A program made the translations under genes and the position numbers. From assembly GCF_020480685.1 (NCBI RefSeq), contig NZ_JAJAFU010000003.1:106243-170242 (forward strand): a DNA stretch of 64,000 bases. Direction: 5' to 3'. This DNA comes from Deferrivibrio essentukiensis. GTDB lineage: Bacteria > Chrysiogenota > Deferribacteres > Deferribacterales > Deferrivibrionaceae. The notes under the pieces are model-generated. The model was not told the origin of the DNA. It saw nothing but the letters and a program-made list of their open reading frames with translations, and ran no database searches. Shown here piece after piece: positions 27,759 to 37,857 of the stretch (position 1 is the first letter of the stretch; each line of letters begins with the position of its first letter).

Positions 27759-29522
27759 CTATATTTTCGGCACTCCGTTTTCATCCCATCCCCTGAGATT
27801 GTAATATTCATTTCTAAGCTTTAAAAACACATTCATATCCAACACCTTACCATTTTCAAGTTTTTCTTCAAAAAGCCTTTTAGGTAAAGTATCAAGCTCA
27901 TCAATTTTGTCAGGATTTTCCCTTATATTAAATCTTTTGGCAAGGGCGTGTATGCGATTTGACATATCTTTTAACCAATTTTTAGTAATACTTACATCGT
28001 CATAAAGAAGCTGAAATAGCTCCACAGTCTCATCCCACCAGTAAATATCCCTAAAAAATCTACACAGAATAAGTGTATCTTGTACGCAAAATCTATCTTC
28101 CCAGTCCACAACATCATATGCCTTATTTTCAAGATTCTCAGGGTCAGAGTAGCCTGTAAGCTCTGCACGATAAAATCCGCTTCTTAAGTGACATCCACCC
28201 CTCATAGAAACGGCATAACCTAATGCAGTACCAGGTAAAACTCTTGGGTCATATCCAGCTGGCTCAAGCCCTTTATTATGGATTGCAATATCTTCCAATC
28301 CGAAATGCTTAGCTGCAGACACAATCCCTTCACTTAAAATCTTCCCTATCCCTTCTTTAAAAACTATTTTTCTTATCAACTCTTCAGCATGCTTAGTATT
28401 GCCATATTCATATTTTTCATCCGTTTTACCCAAATATGATGCTTCCATAGCAAAAGCGACTATGTTACCTGCTGTTATTGTGTCTATTCCATATCTGTCA
28501 CACAAATCATTTAAATAAAGAATATCCTCAATATTTCCAATGCAACACAACCCGCCAAAAGCGTATATAGTTTCATACTCAGGGCCTTCAACTGTTAAAT
28601 TGGGATATTTACTGTTTTCTTTTGTCTTGCTTAGTTTGCCACATGCGATAAAGCACTTTTCGCAAGCCTTAGGTTTGACATCCAACACCTCTTGCATTTT
28701 TTCTGCTGTAATCAGCTCATTCTTATCAAAGTATCCTTTTCTCCAATATCTTGTAGGAAATGCACCTTTATCGTTTAATACTTTCACACCTGCAGGGGTA
28801 CCATATTTTCTGTATTTGGCAACCCCCGGGTCATCTTTAAATTTATCCATATAAAATTTGTATAACTTTTCAATTTCATCAATGTTTTTAATATTTCTTT
28901 TTGCATCCCCGTAAAAAACTATTCCTTTAAGTTTTTTGCTGCCAAATACTGCTCCTGCACCACCCCTGCCAAGACTTCGCCAATAATTGTTTTCTATCAA
29001 ACTAAATTTACATAGATTCTCTCCTGCAGGACCAATCACTATTGCACCACATTTTTCGGTATTTGCAAGCTCCTTTAATTTGTCTTCAGAAAAATAAGTA
29101 TCTTTCCCCCAAAGCTCAGACGCATCATGAAAAAAAACTTCTCTGTCACTTATTTCAAGCCATATAGGTGAAGAAGATTTACCTCTAATTACTATAGCGT
29201 CATACCCTGTCCTTGAAATATACTTTGAAATATGTCCCCCTGCAGTTGAGTCAAGATAGCAATTTGTAAGAGGGCTCTTTGTATAAAGGCCAAATCTTGA
29301 TGAACCCCACACCTTTAAATCATCTGCAAGACCTGTATTTATTATTATATGGTTATCTTCATCAAACGGGTCAATCTGAGGAGGGTTTAGTTCATAAAGT
29401 AGATAAGTACCTATCCCTTTACCTCCGCCGTAACGCTTTAGCACTTCAGTCTGTATTTTTCTAACCTGATAGCTCTTTGAACTTAAATCTATATAGAGAT
29501 ATTTTTGATAGAATGATGACAT
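27759..29522 (-). CDS. Aldehyde:ferredoxin oxidoreductase (tungsten or molybdenum enzyme)
   Basis: A 587-residue AOR-family enzyme that oxidises aldehydes to acids with ferredoxin, using a bis-pyranopterin W or Mo cofactor. The [4Fe-4S] ligands are visible: Cys287, Cys290 and Cys294 (CEKCFIACGK) and Cys487 (DTLILCRFF). N-terminal blocks GLADDLKVWGSSRFGLYTKSP and the DSTAGGHISKYISRTGYDAIVIRG region match the family. No pterin-synthesis or ferredoxin gene is next to it. It has its own promoter and follows the peroxiredoxin terminator, so it is likely a single-gene unit. The physiological aldehyde is unknown. Confidence 0.93.
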   Translation of the reverse strand: MSSFYQKYLYIDLSSKSYQVRKIQTEVLKRYGGGKGIGTYLLYELNPPQIDPFDEDNHIIINTGLADDLKVWGSSRFGLYTKSPLTNCYLDSTAGGHISKYISRTGYDAIVIRGKSSSPIWLEISDREVFFHDASELWGKDTYFSEDKLKELANTEKCGAIVIGPAGENLCKFSLIENNYWRSLGRGGAGAVFGSKKLKGIVFYGDAKRNIKNIDEIEKLYKFYMDKFKDDPGVAKYRKYGTPAGVKVLNDKGAFPTRYWRKGYFDKNELITAEKMQEVLDVKPKACEKCFIACGKLSKTKENSKYPNLTVEGPEYETIYAFGGLCCIGNIEDILYLNDLCDRYGIDTITAGNIVAFAMEASYLGKTDEKYEYGNTKHAEELIRKIVFKEGIGKILSEGIVSAAKHFGLEDIAIHNKGLEPAGYDPRVLPGTALGYAVSMRGGCHLRSGFYRAELTGYSDPENLENKAYDVVDWEDRFCVQDTLILCRFFRDIYWWDETVELFQLLYDDVSITKNWLKDMSNRIHALAKRFNIRENPDKIDELDTLPKRLFEEKLENGKVLDMNVFLKLRNEYYNLRGWDENGVPKI

Positions 29523-29556
29523 AGCTAACCCCCTTTAGCCTTTTAGAAGTAAGCAG

Positions 29557-29585
29557 ATTTTAACACAAAAATAGTTTTAAATCAA
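29557..29585 (-). promoter_or_regulatory. Promoter of the aldehyde:ferredoxin oxidoreductase gene
   Basis: On the minus strand TTGATT (29585-29580) and TAAAAT (29562-29557) are separated by exactly 17 bases, about 35 bases upstream of the AOR start. An AGGGGG ribosome site lies between. Confidence 0.6.
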
Positions 29586-29621
29586 ATTTCATAGGGGATA
29601 AAGTTTATTACCTTCGTAATT

Positions 29622-29645
29622 AAAAAAGCCGCCATAGACGGCGGC
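29622..29645 (-). terminator. Intrinsic terminator after the peroxiredoxin gene
   Basis: GCCGCC at 29628-29633 pairs with GGCGGC at 29640-29645 around a six-base loop. On the minus strand the stem is followed by six T (29627-29622). It closes the peroxiredoxin transcript and isolates the AOR gene. Confidence 0.85.
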
Positions 29646-29701
29646 AAAACTTTGGGAGGTTTTATGTTACTTTACGCTTTTAGCCAAGCTTAATATTTAT
29701 C

Positions 29702-30295
29702 CTACTGATGTCCTGCAGGATTTTTCTTAAAGTACTCTTTCATCTTAACAGGGTCAGGAGTCATAGTATCTTTTCCTGGCTCCCATCCGGCCGGGCAAAC
29801 TTCCCCGTGTTCCCTTACAAATTGTAAAGCATCTATATTTCTTAAAATTTCCTTTACATTTCTACCGATTCCCAAATCGTGAATAAGTTCAAATTGAACT
29901 TTACCGTCAGGGTCAATAATAAAAGTTGCCCTGAGAGCCATACCACCAGGCAACAAAACGCCGTAGTTTTGGGAAATCTCTTTTGTAAAATCTGCAACCA
30001 AAGGATAGTTAAGCTCACCAAGTCCACCTTCCTCCCTTGGAGTATTTACCCAAGCAAGGTGAGAAAACTTACTATCTGTTGATACGCCTATTATTTCAGT
30101 ATTTCTTTTCTTAAACTCGGGATAAGCATCTGAAAGTGCAGTTATCTCAGTAGGGCAAACAAACGTAAAATCGAGTGGATAGAAAAATAAGACAACCCAC
30201 TTACCCTTATAGTCTTCCAACTTTACTTTTTGAAAACCTGTCCCCACTACAGCTTCTGCTTCGAATGTAGGTGCTTGATGTGTAACTAAACTCAT
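29702..30295 (-). CDS. Typical 2-Cys peroxiredoxin (AhpC/Prx1 type)
   Basis: A 197-residue thiol peroxidase that reduces hydrogen peroxide and organic peroxides. The peroxidatic Cys47 is in DFTFVCPTE and the resolving Cys167 in HGEVCPAGW, with Thr44 and the FFYPLDFTF strand as expected. The GGLGELNYP loop and the C-terminal YFKKNP tail are like the Prx1 subgroup that can be over-oxidised. No AhpF or thioredoxin gene is adjacent. A PerR-like operator covers its -10, so expression is probably induced by peroxide. A GGAGG ribosome site precedes the ATG. Confidence 0.95.
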   Translation of the reverse strand: MSLVTHQAPTFEAEAVVGTGFQKVKLEDYKGKWVVLFFYPLDFTFVCPTEITALSDAYPEFKKRNTEIIGVSTDSKFSHLAWVNTPREEGGLGELNYPLVADFTKEISQNYGVLLPGGMALRATFIIDPDGKVQFELIHDLGIGRNVKEILRNIDALQFVREHGEVCPAGWEPGKDTMTPDPVKMKEYFKKNPAGHQ

Positions 30296-30320
30296 ATGTT
30301 CCTCCTTAACAATCTTTATT

Positions 30321-30335
30321 ATAGAATTATTCTAA
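30321..30335 (-). promoter_or_regulatory. PerR/Fur-like operator over the peroxiredoxin -10
   Basis: The minus strand reads TTAGAAT-A-ATTCTAT, a 7-1-7 inverted repeat with one mismatch, very close to the PerR box TTATAAT-N-ATTATAA. It overlaps the -10 hexamer, so binding would block transcription, as PerR does at peroxide-defence genes. Confidence 0.7.
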
Positions 30336-30357
30336 TTTAACCAAATGAAATTGTCAA
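30329..30357 (-). promoter_or_regulatory. Promoter of the peroxiredoxin gene
   Basis: TTGACA (30357-30352, minus strand) and TAGAAT (30334-30329) are 17 bases apart: a consensus -35 and a near-consensus -10 about 35 bases upstream of the start codon. Confidence 0.8.
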
Positions 30358-30386
30358 GAAGAAAATAAGACTTTTTTAATCTCTTT

Positions 30387-32870
30387 TTAGAATTTCGCTT
30401 TCATCGATACATAAAACGCTTCGCTGCTTTTGCCCCAGGTAGTAAAACTTTTTGCATATGAAATATTTATCTCACCAATAGGCATATCAACATTAAAACT
30501 TAACCCCAAATCTTTAAAGATATCCGTTTCACCTTTTTCATAAAAAATCTGTCCAATTTCAAAAAAAGGCTCAATAAATACACTATTTACAACTTCAATA
30601 GGAAGGCCAGTATGCACGTGGTAATAACCATTTCCTCCATAAACGTTATTATTGCCGTCTTCAGGCCCAAGTTCTCTGAAAGAAAAGGCTTTCATCTTAT
30701 CAGGTCCACCCAAAGTATATCTGTATAAAAGAGGTAAAGAATCTGATTTCCCAATATATTTGCCTAAATTAAGCACAAATCTCTTATTTAATCTCCCTAC
30801 GATATTCCCTTTATGTTCAATTACAAACTCCGAACCCAAAATTTTAGAGTTATCAAAAATAAGTAAGTTGTTATCAATACTTATATTAAAAGGAAAAAAC
30901 TTGAATCTTGTCTGTGACATATTTAAATTTAGTGAAAAAGGTATCTTGAGCATATCATATGACTTATTATAATCATCATTTGTAAACACGGAATCGTATA
31001 TTTTTAATCTTTCGACAAACAAACCCAAATCAATCTTATAGTAATCTCCATATACAGAGGACAAAACTCCAAGTTTATGACCTTTATATATAAAATCATC
31101 CAAATCTTTTCTAAAATAATTAACACTATAGTCAAACTTCACAATATAATTATTCAGTTTGCTTAATTTTGATACGCCCAATATATAATCTTCCTCTTTT
31201 TTAGAAAAGGTAACTGAAGAATTTAATATGTATTCCGAAGATAATATGCCAAATCTCTTATACCCCACAGAAACAACAGGGCCATCCAAATTATTGTATT
31301 GCAAGTCCAAAAAAAGGTAGTTTTTATTAGGCTTTGCATACCTCAAAGCGATGTCCGCAGATTTATTATCTTCAATGACAGTCAATACATAATCAGTTAT
31401 ATTCATGGAATTTTTTAAGGAATATTGCAGATTTTCAATCTTTTTTACAGTAACCTTATCATTCGGCTTAATCCTTTTATTTACAATTTTTTTAATCCTT
31501 TTATCTAAGATTATCGTATCCCTTAGGGTAATATTTTTTATATCACTTTTAAAATATATGTTTAAGGCGTTTTCAGCTTCATTGTAATCAACTCTGTCTT
31601 CAACAATATAATTGTAATAATATTTATCATTGATTGACATTTTAATTTCATTGACAAGAATTGTCTTATATTTTTCATCATACGGAAAATCAATACCATC
31701 CAAAATCAACTTATCATTCAAGTATACATTTTTAATAATTACTTTTTCCGACAATTTGATTCTTATTTTAAAAATTGTCCCCTCTCGATTTATTTCTATT
31801 TTATTCTTATAATACCCAAGATTTTTAAGATAATCTTTCAAATAATCCCTTAGCTGCCCTTCGTCCGAAAGCTGCTCACCCTTAAGATTAAGTTTTAAAG
31901 GCTTAACAAATGATATATCTGTCGAAATTACTTCATAATCATATTCAACTTTTCTTTTAACGTTTTTAACATTTATATCGATTTCAGTTTTATCAATATT
32001 AAAATATACGTTGTCCCCAAACTCTTGTGTTAATTTCATAAAGGTCTTGCCAATATAGTAGCTATCAAGCTGCTTCAAGTTTTCCACTACAATCTGTTTT
32101 GCTTTTAAACTTTCTTCTATTGTTAGTCCACTTATATTAAATTTATATTTCTCGGATGATTTTACTTTTATAACAAGGCTTACTGTTTTGTGAAAAGATG
32201 GCAAAAATGAAACGATTGAGTGCAAAGGGGAGTTTAAATCAAAAAAGATTCGATTGAATGATTTCTCAAAATATGTCTGATATTCAGGAAATAAAATCCC
32301 ATCACTTTTTAATTTATTAAGAGCTTTTTCTTCTATCTCTTTTAATAGTCTGTAGGATAGCACTTTAGGATTTAAGTATTTTTCAGTAAAAATCTTTTCA
32401 TCTCCATAAAATACTCTGACCCCACTTAACACATAAAGCTGCCCCTCATCTACATACATATTTAAGATACCATTAACAAACCTGTAACTTACCTTTACAT
32501 CCAAAAAACCTTTGCTTTTGTAAAATTCAATAATATTCTTTTTATAGTTTTCAAATGAATTAAGATAGACCGGGCTATTCTTGTAGAAACCTGCTTCCGA
32601 CTTTATCGTACTTTCCAGAAAGTTTAGGTTGCCATGAATTTTAAGTTTGCTTATTGTCACTGTGTTGTAAATTTTTAAACTTTTATTATCAAGCTCATAG
32701 GTATTTATTCCAAATGCTTCCAGTAGTGTTTTTATGTTATCATATTTTTGCTCTTGAGCATATTCTTCCACTTTCACTTTTATATTCGGGTGTAATTCAC
32801 CGATTATTTCAAAAGCAAAACCTATCTGACAAATTATACTAAAAAGAATAATAAATACTAAAACCCGCAC
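30387..32870 (-). CDS. Omp85-family outer membrane protein (TamA-like)
   Basis: An 827-residue outer membrane assembly protein. A signal peptide covers about residues 1-19 (VLVFIILFSIICQIGFAF). Several POTRA-like units follow to about 500 (for example LNFLESTIKSEAGF, KKNIIEFYKSKGFLDVKVSYRF). The last about 300 residues form a 16-strand-type barrel, ending in the C-terminal Phe (YVSMKAKF) used for barrel insertion; YTLGGPDKMKAFSFRELGP is the conserved loop region of Omp85 proteins. The start is a GTG at 32870 that overlaps the tamB end by 32 bases. Its place next to tamB supports a TamA role, though BamA-like or another paralogue is possible. Confidence 0.85.
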   Translation of the reverse strand: MRVLVFIILFSIICQIGFAFEIIGELHPNIKVKVEEYAQEQKYDNIKTLLEAFGINTYELDNKSLKIYNTVTISKLKIHGNLNFLESTIKSEAGFYKNSPVYLNSFENYKKNIIEFYKSKGFLDVKVSYRFVNGILNMYVDEGQLYVLSGVRVFYGDEKIFTEKYLNPKVLSYRLLKEIEEKALNKLKSDGILFPEYQTYFEKSFNRIFFDLNSPLHSIVSFLPSFHKTVSLVIKVKSSEKYKFNISGLTIEESLKAKQIVVENLKQLDSYYIGKTFMKLTQEFGDNVYFNIDKTEIDINVKNVKRKVEYDYEVISTDISFVKPLKLNLKGEQLSDEGQLRDYLKDYLKNLGYYKNKIEINREGTIFKIRIKLSEKVIIKNVYLNDKLILDGIDFPYDEKYKTILVNEIKMSINDKYYYNYIVEDRVDYNEAENALNIYFKSDIKNITLRDTIILDKRIKKIVNKRIKPNDKVTVKKIENLQYSLKNSMNITDYVLTVIEDNKSADIALRYAKPNKNYLFLDLQYNNLDGPVVSVGYKRFGILSSEYILNSSVTFSKKEEDYILGVSKLSKLNNYIVKFDYSVNYFRKDLDDFIYKGHKLGVLSSVYGDYYKIDLGLFVERLKIYDSVFTNDDYNKSYDMLKIPFSLNLNMSQTRFKFFPFNISIDNNLLIFDNSKILGSEFVIEHKGNIVGRLNKRFVLNLGKYIGKSDSLPLLYRYTLGGPDKMKAFSFRELGPEDGNNNVYGGNGYYHVHTGLPIEVVNSVFIEPFFEIGQIFYEKGETDIFKDLGLSFNVDMPIGEINISYAKSFTTWGKSSEAFYVSMKAKF

Positions 32871-35800
32871 CGCTACTCCCGTTATTTCTTGATAAGATAT
32901 TAAAATTTAACCAGTCAAATATCGTATATTCCCCTACTATATCATCCCCTTTTTCTCCGCCTCTAATTCTGTATTTTATAGTCAATCTATCAGTAAATGT
33001 CCTTCCGATTGAAAAATAACCGAGATTCTGATAGCCACTCTCAATCCCCAAGTTGTTAATTCCGAAAAATTTATTTGTAAAGGACAGTATATTGCCAAAG
33101 GCTTCTCCATTAAAAAGTCCTTGTATTAAATTTGCCCCAGGATTACCACTTGTTTTTAAATTACCAAACCCTGTCCCGGAGGGTGAAATATCCCTAATAC
33201 TTATGCTATATTCAGGTAAAAATCCCTTGATCTCAAGCAAGATATCTCTAAATCGATTAGTCCCCCTTGCAAAAAGATAGAGATATGGTGGCTTTTGCTC
33301 ACTAAGAGTCAACTTTCCTTGAGTAATATTAAATTTTTCTCCTCCAATCGTTAGCGAAGAGTCCTTAGCCTCTAAAAATCCTGTAACTGATAGCTCATTG
33401 TCATACTTTAAGTTTAACTTTGCATCCAGATTTGATTTTGAAAACTTGTTTAAAGTTGTTATAGGGTTTTCTGTTTGAATGTTAATATCTATTTTTAATG
33501 GAAACTTCTTGTCGTTGCTCCTTTTTCTAAACTCTTTAAATGCATATTCCCCTTTTATAATTATGATATCTCCATAAAGTAACTTATTCGCATAGTTCAA
33601 ATTACCCTTAACTGTGCCTGAGAAATTTGCTGCACTTACAAATACGTTATTAAAACGCATATACCCTGTCCCTTTTGAAATATCTTTAAAGCTCGGAGCA
33701 AAGTAGCTTCCAATCAAAACCATATCAAGATAATTACAATTTAACCCTGCATAAACCTGTTGACCACTAAAATCAAGACTTACTGAAACGCCACGTAAAT
33801 TAAGCCCATATTCAGGCATTACAATATCACTGTTTAGTAAGGCATTACCGTTAACTATAATATCTTTTGATATAAAATCGTATTCAAATTTCAAATCTCC
33901 TTTAATACTTTGATGATGCAAATAATCAACCAATATTGCAGCATTGGTCAAATCCACTCCCCCGGATAACCTATTTTCTTTAAGGTTTATGTTGTGCACT
34001 TTGACGTTATTTATTTGGGATGTATCAAGCAAAAGGCTGCTTTCAACTATATCATCCCCTTTCATTTTGACATTAATCTCTCTCATCTCAAAATATTTAT
34101 TGTCTGCATAGCCGCTAAAATTGCCGGATATTTCAAATTCCTTGAAGTCCTCTGACTTTGCCAAAAGTGTACCCGTAATGTTGTCTAAATTTTTATATTT
34201 TAATTGGCTTGCTTTTATCGTAGCATAGATTTTCTTTTCTTTTAATCTTACGCTTGAATATATGTCTAACTCTTCATTTATACCGGTAACAATCAGTCTA
34301 TTCAAATCACCCTCAGCTTTTACACGAATAAGCTTATCAATCCCCTTTAGATAAGTCTCTGATGAAAACTTGATTTTTGGTTCATAAATTTTGCCGTTTA
34401 TATTTAGTGACAAGTCTGCCAAATGAATAAACTCGTCATCAAATTCTTTCCCATTAAGTTGTATTTTAATATTTTTATTTCCAAAATCTATAAAACCAAC
34501 ATTTAGATATTTATTATCTCCAATCTCAACCCTTTTCAGTGTTAATATATTATTATGAATTACACTTCTAACTTCAAACTGTCTCCCTTGATACTCCGCA
34601 GCTGCATCCAAAATACCCGATACTTTTCCATCATACCCGATATCAAAACGTCCTGAAACATCACTAATGTTATTAATATTTAAGTTCTTCAAATTTAATG
34701 TATAATCCCCTTTTGAAGTCGCTAAAAAGGTATTGCCGTCCCTTTTTACAACCCCTTCCCCTTTAACCTCACCTTTATCGCTTTTGACTATGTAATTTAA
34801 ATCTAAAACATCCCCATCAAACCTAAAGTCAGTTATAGCTTGCTCTATTTTAACATTATTATACGCCATAGAAGTGTTATTTCTTATAACCCCTTTTAAA
34901 GAAATCTTTTCATCATATCCCACATTAATATTGAAATTCAAATTATGGGAAATTTTCAAAAAATTTAACAAATAAGGGTTATCTTTTATATCACCTTTAA
35001 ATAGACCTTTGAATTTATTTCCACCCGTAAGCTCCCCTTCCCCATTAACGTAAAGAGATTTAGAGACTATAGAAACATCTTGCACACTAATCTGTTTTTT
35101 AAACATCAAAGTGCATTTAAAAAGGACATCTTCAAGAAATTTAATATCTGATTTAATAAAAAATACCCTATCTCTATAATTGCCGTCTACCTCAACCTCT
35201 TTTACATCAACACTCCCATCTTTAACGGCAAATGCTACTCCTTTTACTTTCTTAAATGTTGTCTTAATCTTATTTGTTTTATAATTTAGTAAGCCATCAA
35301 CCAAAAAAGAGTATCTTTTATAGCTGATGCCTGTACTATTAAAATGCAAATTTTCACCGGTTTTAGATATACCTATTTTACCTTTGAAATAGTCTTCTCC
35401 AAATATAAGGTTGTCTGTATAAAGCACCGCATTTATAGAATCATCTATAAAATCACCGGAAATTAATAATTCACCATTTAATCCGGCATTAATAGATTTT
35501 AACAGTTTATTCCGTATTTCCCCTCTGAAATTACCTATAAGCTTTTCATTTTGTTTTTTTACGCTGTCTAAAGTTAGAAGTAAATTGTCACCTTTTGTAT
35601 TTAAACTATCGATAACAAATTCATCATTTACTATTTTTCCGCCGGCCTGAATATTAAGTTCATCAATCAAATCGGCCTTGAAAATCTTTACATTTTTTAA
35701 ATCTATATCAAATTTTGACCTGCTTAGACTGAAGTGTTTTATTATTCCATTTACCTTATATTCCTGATATTCACTACTTATCTTCAAGTCTGTTACCGTA

Positions 35801-36177
35801 AATATATCAAGAACATTTAAAGGTAGCCCACCCTTTCCACTGCCTTTTGGCAAGTTAACATAAATATCGCCACCTTCTACCCTGATTCTTAAGAAGCCTG
35901 AATCAAAAATTTTCTTGAGATTTGTCTCAACAGTGAGGGAGCTGACTTCCCCATCGATTACATCTGATTTAATATATATATCTGATATATCAATAAAAAA
36001 AGGTAAAAATACACTATTAACCTTACCAATGCTAACTGTGCTTTTATCAATATTAAAAAATAAAAGAACTTTTTCGTGATATTTGGCAACTAAGATATTT
36101 ACAACTATAAGAATTGACAAAGACAGTATTACAAACCAAAGAAGGCCCCTAAAAAGCCTTTTTAGAAACTTTAGCAT
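32839..36177 (-). CDS. tamB: TamB-like translocation and assembly protein (DUF490)
   Basis: A 1112-residue AsmA/TamB-type protein anchored in the inner membrane by one helix at about 13-31. The remainder is a long series of beta-strand repeats forming a hydrophobic groove; in relatives such proteins bridge the envelope and move phospholipids or assist outer-membrane protein insertion. The C-terminal DUF490 region has LTLSEQKPPYLYLFARGTNR and LKTSGNPGANLIQGLFNGEAFG and ends with strands finishing in Phe. The start ATG overlaps the TAA of the amidase gene by one base; the stop lies inside the TamA-like gene. Confidence 0.88.
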   Translation of the reverse strand: MLKFLKRLFRGLLWFVILSLSILIVVNILVAKYHEKVLLFFNIDKSTVSIGKVNSVFLPFFIDISDIYIKSDVIDGEVSSLTVETNLKKIFDSGFLRIRVEGGDIYVNLPKGSGKGGLPLNVLDIFTVTDLKISSEYQEYKVNGIIKHFSLSRSKFDIDLKNVKIFKADLIDELNIQAGGKIVNDEFVIDSLNTKGDNLLLTLDSVKKQNEKLIGNFRGEIRNKLLKSINAGLNGELLISGDFIDDSINAVLYTDNLIFGEDYFKGKIGISKTGENLHFNSTGISYKRYSFLVDGLLNYKTNKIKTTFKKVKGVAFAVKDGSVDVKEVEVDGNYRDRVFFIKSDIKFLEDVLFKCTLMFKKQISVQDVSIVSKSLYVNGEGELTGGNKFKGLFKGDIKDNPYLLNFLKISHNLNFNINVGYDEKISLKGVIRNNTSMAYNNVKIEQAITDFRFDGDVLDLNYIVKSDKGEVKGEGVVKRDGNTFLATSKGDYTLNLKNLNINNISDVSGRFDIGYDGKVSGILDAAAEYQGRQFEVRSVIHNNILTLKRVEIGDNKYLNVGFIDFGNKNIKIQLNGKEFDDEFIHLADLSLNINGKIYEPKIKFSSETYLKGIDKLIRVKAEGDLNRLIVTGINEELDIYSSVRLKEKKIYATIKASQLKYKNLDNITGTLLAKSEDFKEFEISGNFSGYADNKYFEMREINVKMKGDDIVESSLLLDTSQINNVKVHNINLKENRLSGGVDLTNAAILVDYLHHQSIKGDLKFEYDFISKDIIVNGNALLNSDIVMPEYGLNLRGVSVSLDFSGQQVYAGLNCNYLDMVLIGSYFAPSFKDISKGTGYMRFNNVFVSAANFSGTVKGNLNYANKLLYGDIIIIKGEYAFKEFRKRSNDKKFPLKIDINIQTENPITTLNKFSKSNLDAKLNLKYDNELSVTGFLEAKDSSLTIGGEKFNITQGKLTLSEQKPPYLYLFARGTNRFRDILLEIKGFLPEYSISIRDISPSGTGFGNLKTSGNPGANLIQGLFNGEAFGNILSFTNKFFGINNLGIESGYQNLGYFSIGRTFTDRLTIKYRIRGGEKGDDIVGEYTIFDWLNFNILSRNNGSSGAGFSIYYSF

Positions 36178-37853
36178 TAATTTTTGCCATTATATTTTTC
36201 TATGTATTCCTTTATCCCTTTGTAAATATTTTCCGCAATGGCCTTTCTGTAACTTTTAGAATTAAATTTACTTAAATATTTTTTATTTGATAAAAATCCG
36301 CATTCAACCAACACTGATGGCATTTTTGCCCCCACCAACACATAAAAAGGGGCTTGTTTAACGCCTAAGTTTTTATCCCTTAACCCGGAAGAAAGTTCAT
36401 CCTGTACAAACTTTGCAAGCATTAGTGATTCTTCAAGCTTTGAGTTTAGCATTATATCTTTTAAAATCCCCTGCAAATCTGACAATGATTTCTCGGTAGC
36501 CTGATTTTCAAAAGCCGCAACTTCAAGAGCACCTTTATCATTCGTAACGTTTAAAACATACGTTTCCACTCCATAAGCACTCTTGTTCCTACTGGCATTT
36601 ACATGAATAGATATAAAAAGATCTGCCCTCTTTTTATTGGCAAAAGCAGTCCTTTCCTCAAGAGGTATAAAAACATCCTCTTCCCTTGTCATGTATATAT
36701 TTAAATCCTTAAAATTATTTCTAAGAAGCTCTTTCAAGTAAAGCCCCACATCAAGAACCACATCTTTTTCATTTATACCATAATATGAAGCACCAGGGTC
36801 GTGCCCACCATGCCCCGGGTCAATGACTATCGTTTTGACCTTCAGTCCGAAAATACCAGCAAGCGTGCTCACACCTGTTTGTTCATTATTTGCTGATGTA
36901 CTAACATCTGTTTTTGAAGCAACCCCATCAGGTGACCCACTTACGTCGATAACTATTCTATCAGGATTGCTCATAGTAAAAACGGTAAAATCCTTAACAT
37001 TTTCACTATCAAGGACAATCCTTGTAGTCCCCTTATCAAAAAGTCCCCACCTTACAGACTTTAATAGCCCGTCTTTGATTTCAATAACTTTGTCTATCGA
37101 TCTGTCAATATCAGTATTAAACAGATCTATAAACAACCTGGGCGGCTTATTGTATTCAGGATTTGCCTTAAGCCAATGTTTTTCAAATTTAGGGATATCG
37201 TTTACGTCTATTACTACCCTCGTATAATCGTCACTGCTAAAGTATCTGATATTCTTCACTACCTGTTTAGAATCGTTACCATTTGAACTGTTAGCTTTTG
37301 TAATGCTACTGTTATTGCCATTACTTTTAGACACAGTGTAGCTTTTTATTTCAACATCCCTTTGAAACTTTTTTTCAATCTCTTGTAATTTCTTTTTTGC
37401 CTCTTTTGCCTCAGGTCTGGTTTTAAACTTACCTATCAATTTATTAAGCATATATCTGGCAGATGCGTAATCATCCAAAAGCACATAAATTTCTGCTGCC
37501 TGTAAATATGACTCTGCTGCCCATTTAGATTTGTAGTTTACTGCTGCAAGCCTGAAATATTTAAGGGCATTTTTCAAATCTTCCTTATTCTTAAACCTAT
37601 TATAGCTTTTTATATATGTCATCCCACACAGGTAAAGTGAATCATCCGCAAGACTGGAAGATGGGGACTGCCGGTAAAGTTTGTAAAACTTTTCCGCTAC
37701 CAACGTATATGATGTTCTTGTAGCGCTCCTTGATTTTTCTATATAGGCCAAATCTCTTTTTACACTATTGTAATCTTTGGAAGAAATGGCAGAAAATGCA
37801 CTTGCAAAGGTAAGCAGCAAAATTATAAAAATAAAAGCTATTTTTCTATACAT
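36177..37853 (-). CDS. N-acetylmuramoyl-L-alanine amidase with AMIN domain
   Basis: A 558-residue periplasmic zinc amidase that cuts the stem peptide from glycan strands, used in cell separation. Signal peptide at about 1-22; helical repeat region (TPR-like) at about 30-165; a Ser/Asn-rich linker; AMIN domain at about 200-305, which in relatives binds peptidoglycan at the septum; Amidase_3 domain from 340. Zinc ligands His348 (DPGHGGHDPG) and Glu362 (NEKDV), then SIHVNA and the catalytic Glu in VECGFLSN, are visible. The TPR-like N-terminus is additional to AmiC of E. coli. It is followed by tamB and preceded by uvrA. Confidence 0.93.
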   Translation of the reverse strand: MYRKIAFIFIILLLTFASAFSAISSKDYNSVKRDLAYIEKSRSATRTSYTLVAEKFYKLYRQSPSSSLADDSLYLCGMTYIKSYNRFKNKEDLKNALKYFRLAAVNYKSKWAAESYLQAAEIYVLLDDYASARYMLNKLIGKFKTRPEAKEAKKKLQEIEKKFQRDVEIKSYTVSKSNGNNSSITKANSSNGNDSKQVVKNIRYFSSDDYTRVVIDVNDIPKFEKHWLKANPEYNKPPRLFIDLFNTDIDRSIDKVIEIKDGLLKSVRWGLFDKGTTRIVLDSENVKDFTVFTMSNPDRIVIDVSGSPDGVASKTDVSTSANNEQTGVSTLAGIFGLKVKTIVIDPGHGGHDPGASYYGINEKDVVLDVGLYLKELLRNNFKDLNIYMTREEDVFIPLEERTAFANKKRADLFISIHVNASRNKSAYGVETYVLNVTNDKGALEVAAFENQATEKSLSDLQGILKDIMLNSKLEESLMLAKFVQDELSSGLRDKNLGVKQAPFYVLVGAKMPSVLVECGFLSNKKYLSKFNSKSYRKAIAENIYKGIKEYIEKYNGKN

Positions 37854-37857
37854 AAAT

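Noticed and set aside
29646..29690. Plus-strand mini-ORF of nine codons with a good GGAGG site, after the peroxiredoxin terminator
   Set aside because: No downstream plus-strand gene for a leader peptide to control, and both neighbours are on the minus strand. The ribosome-like site is probably chance.
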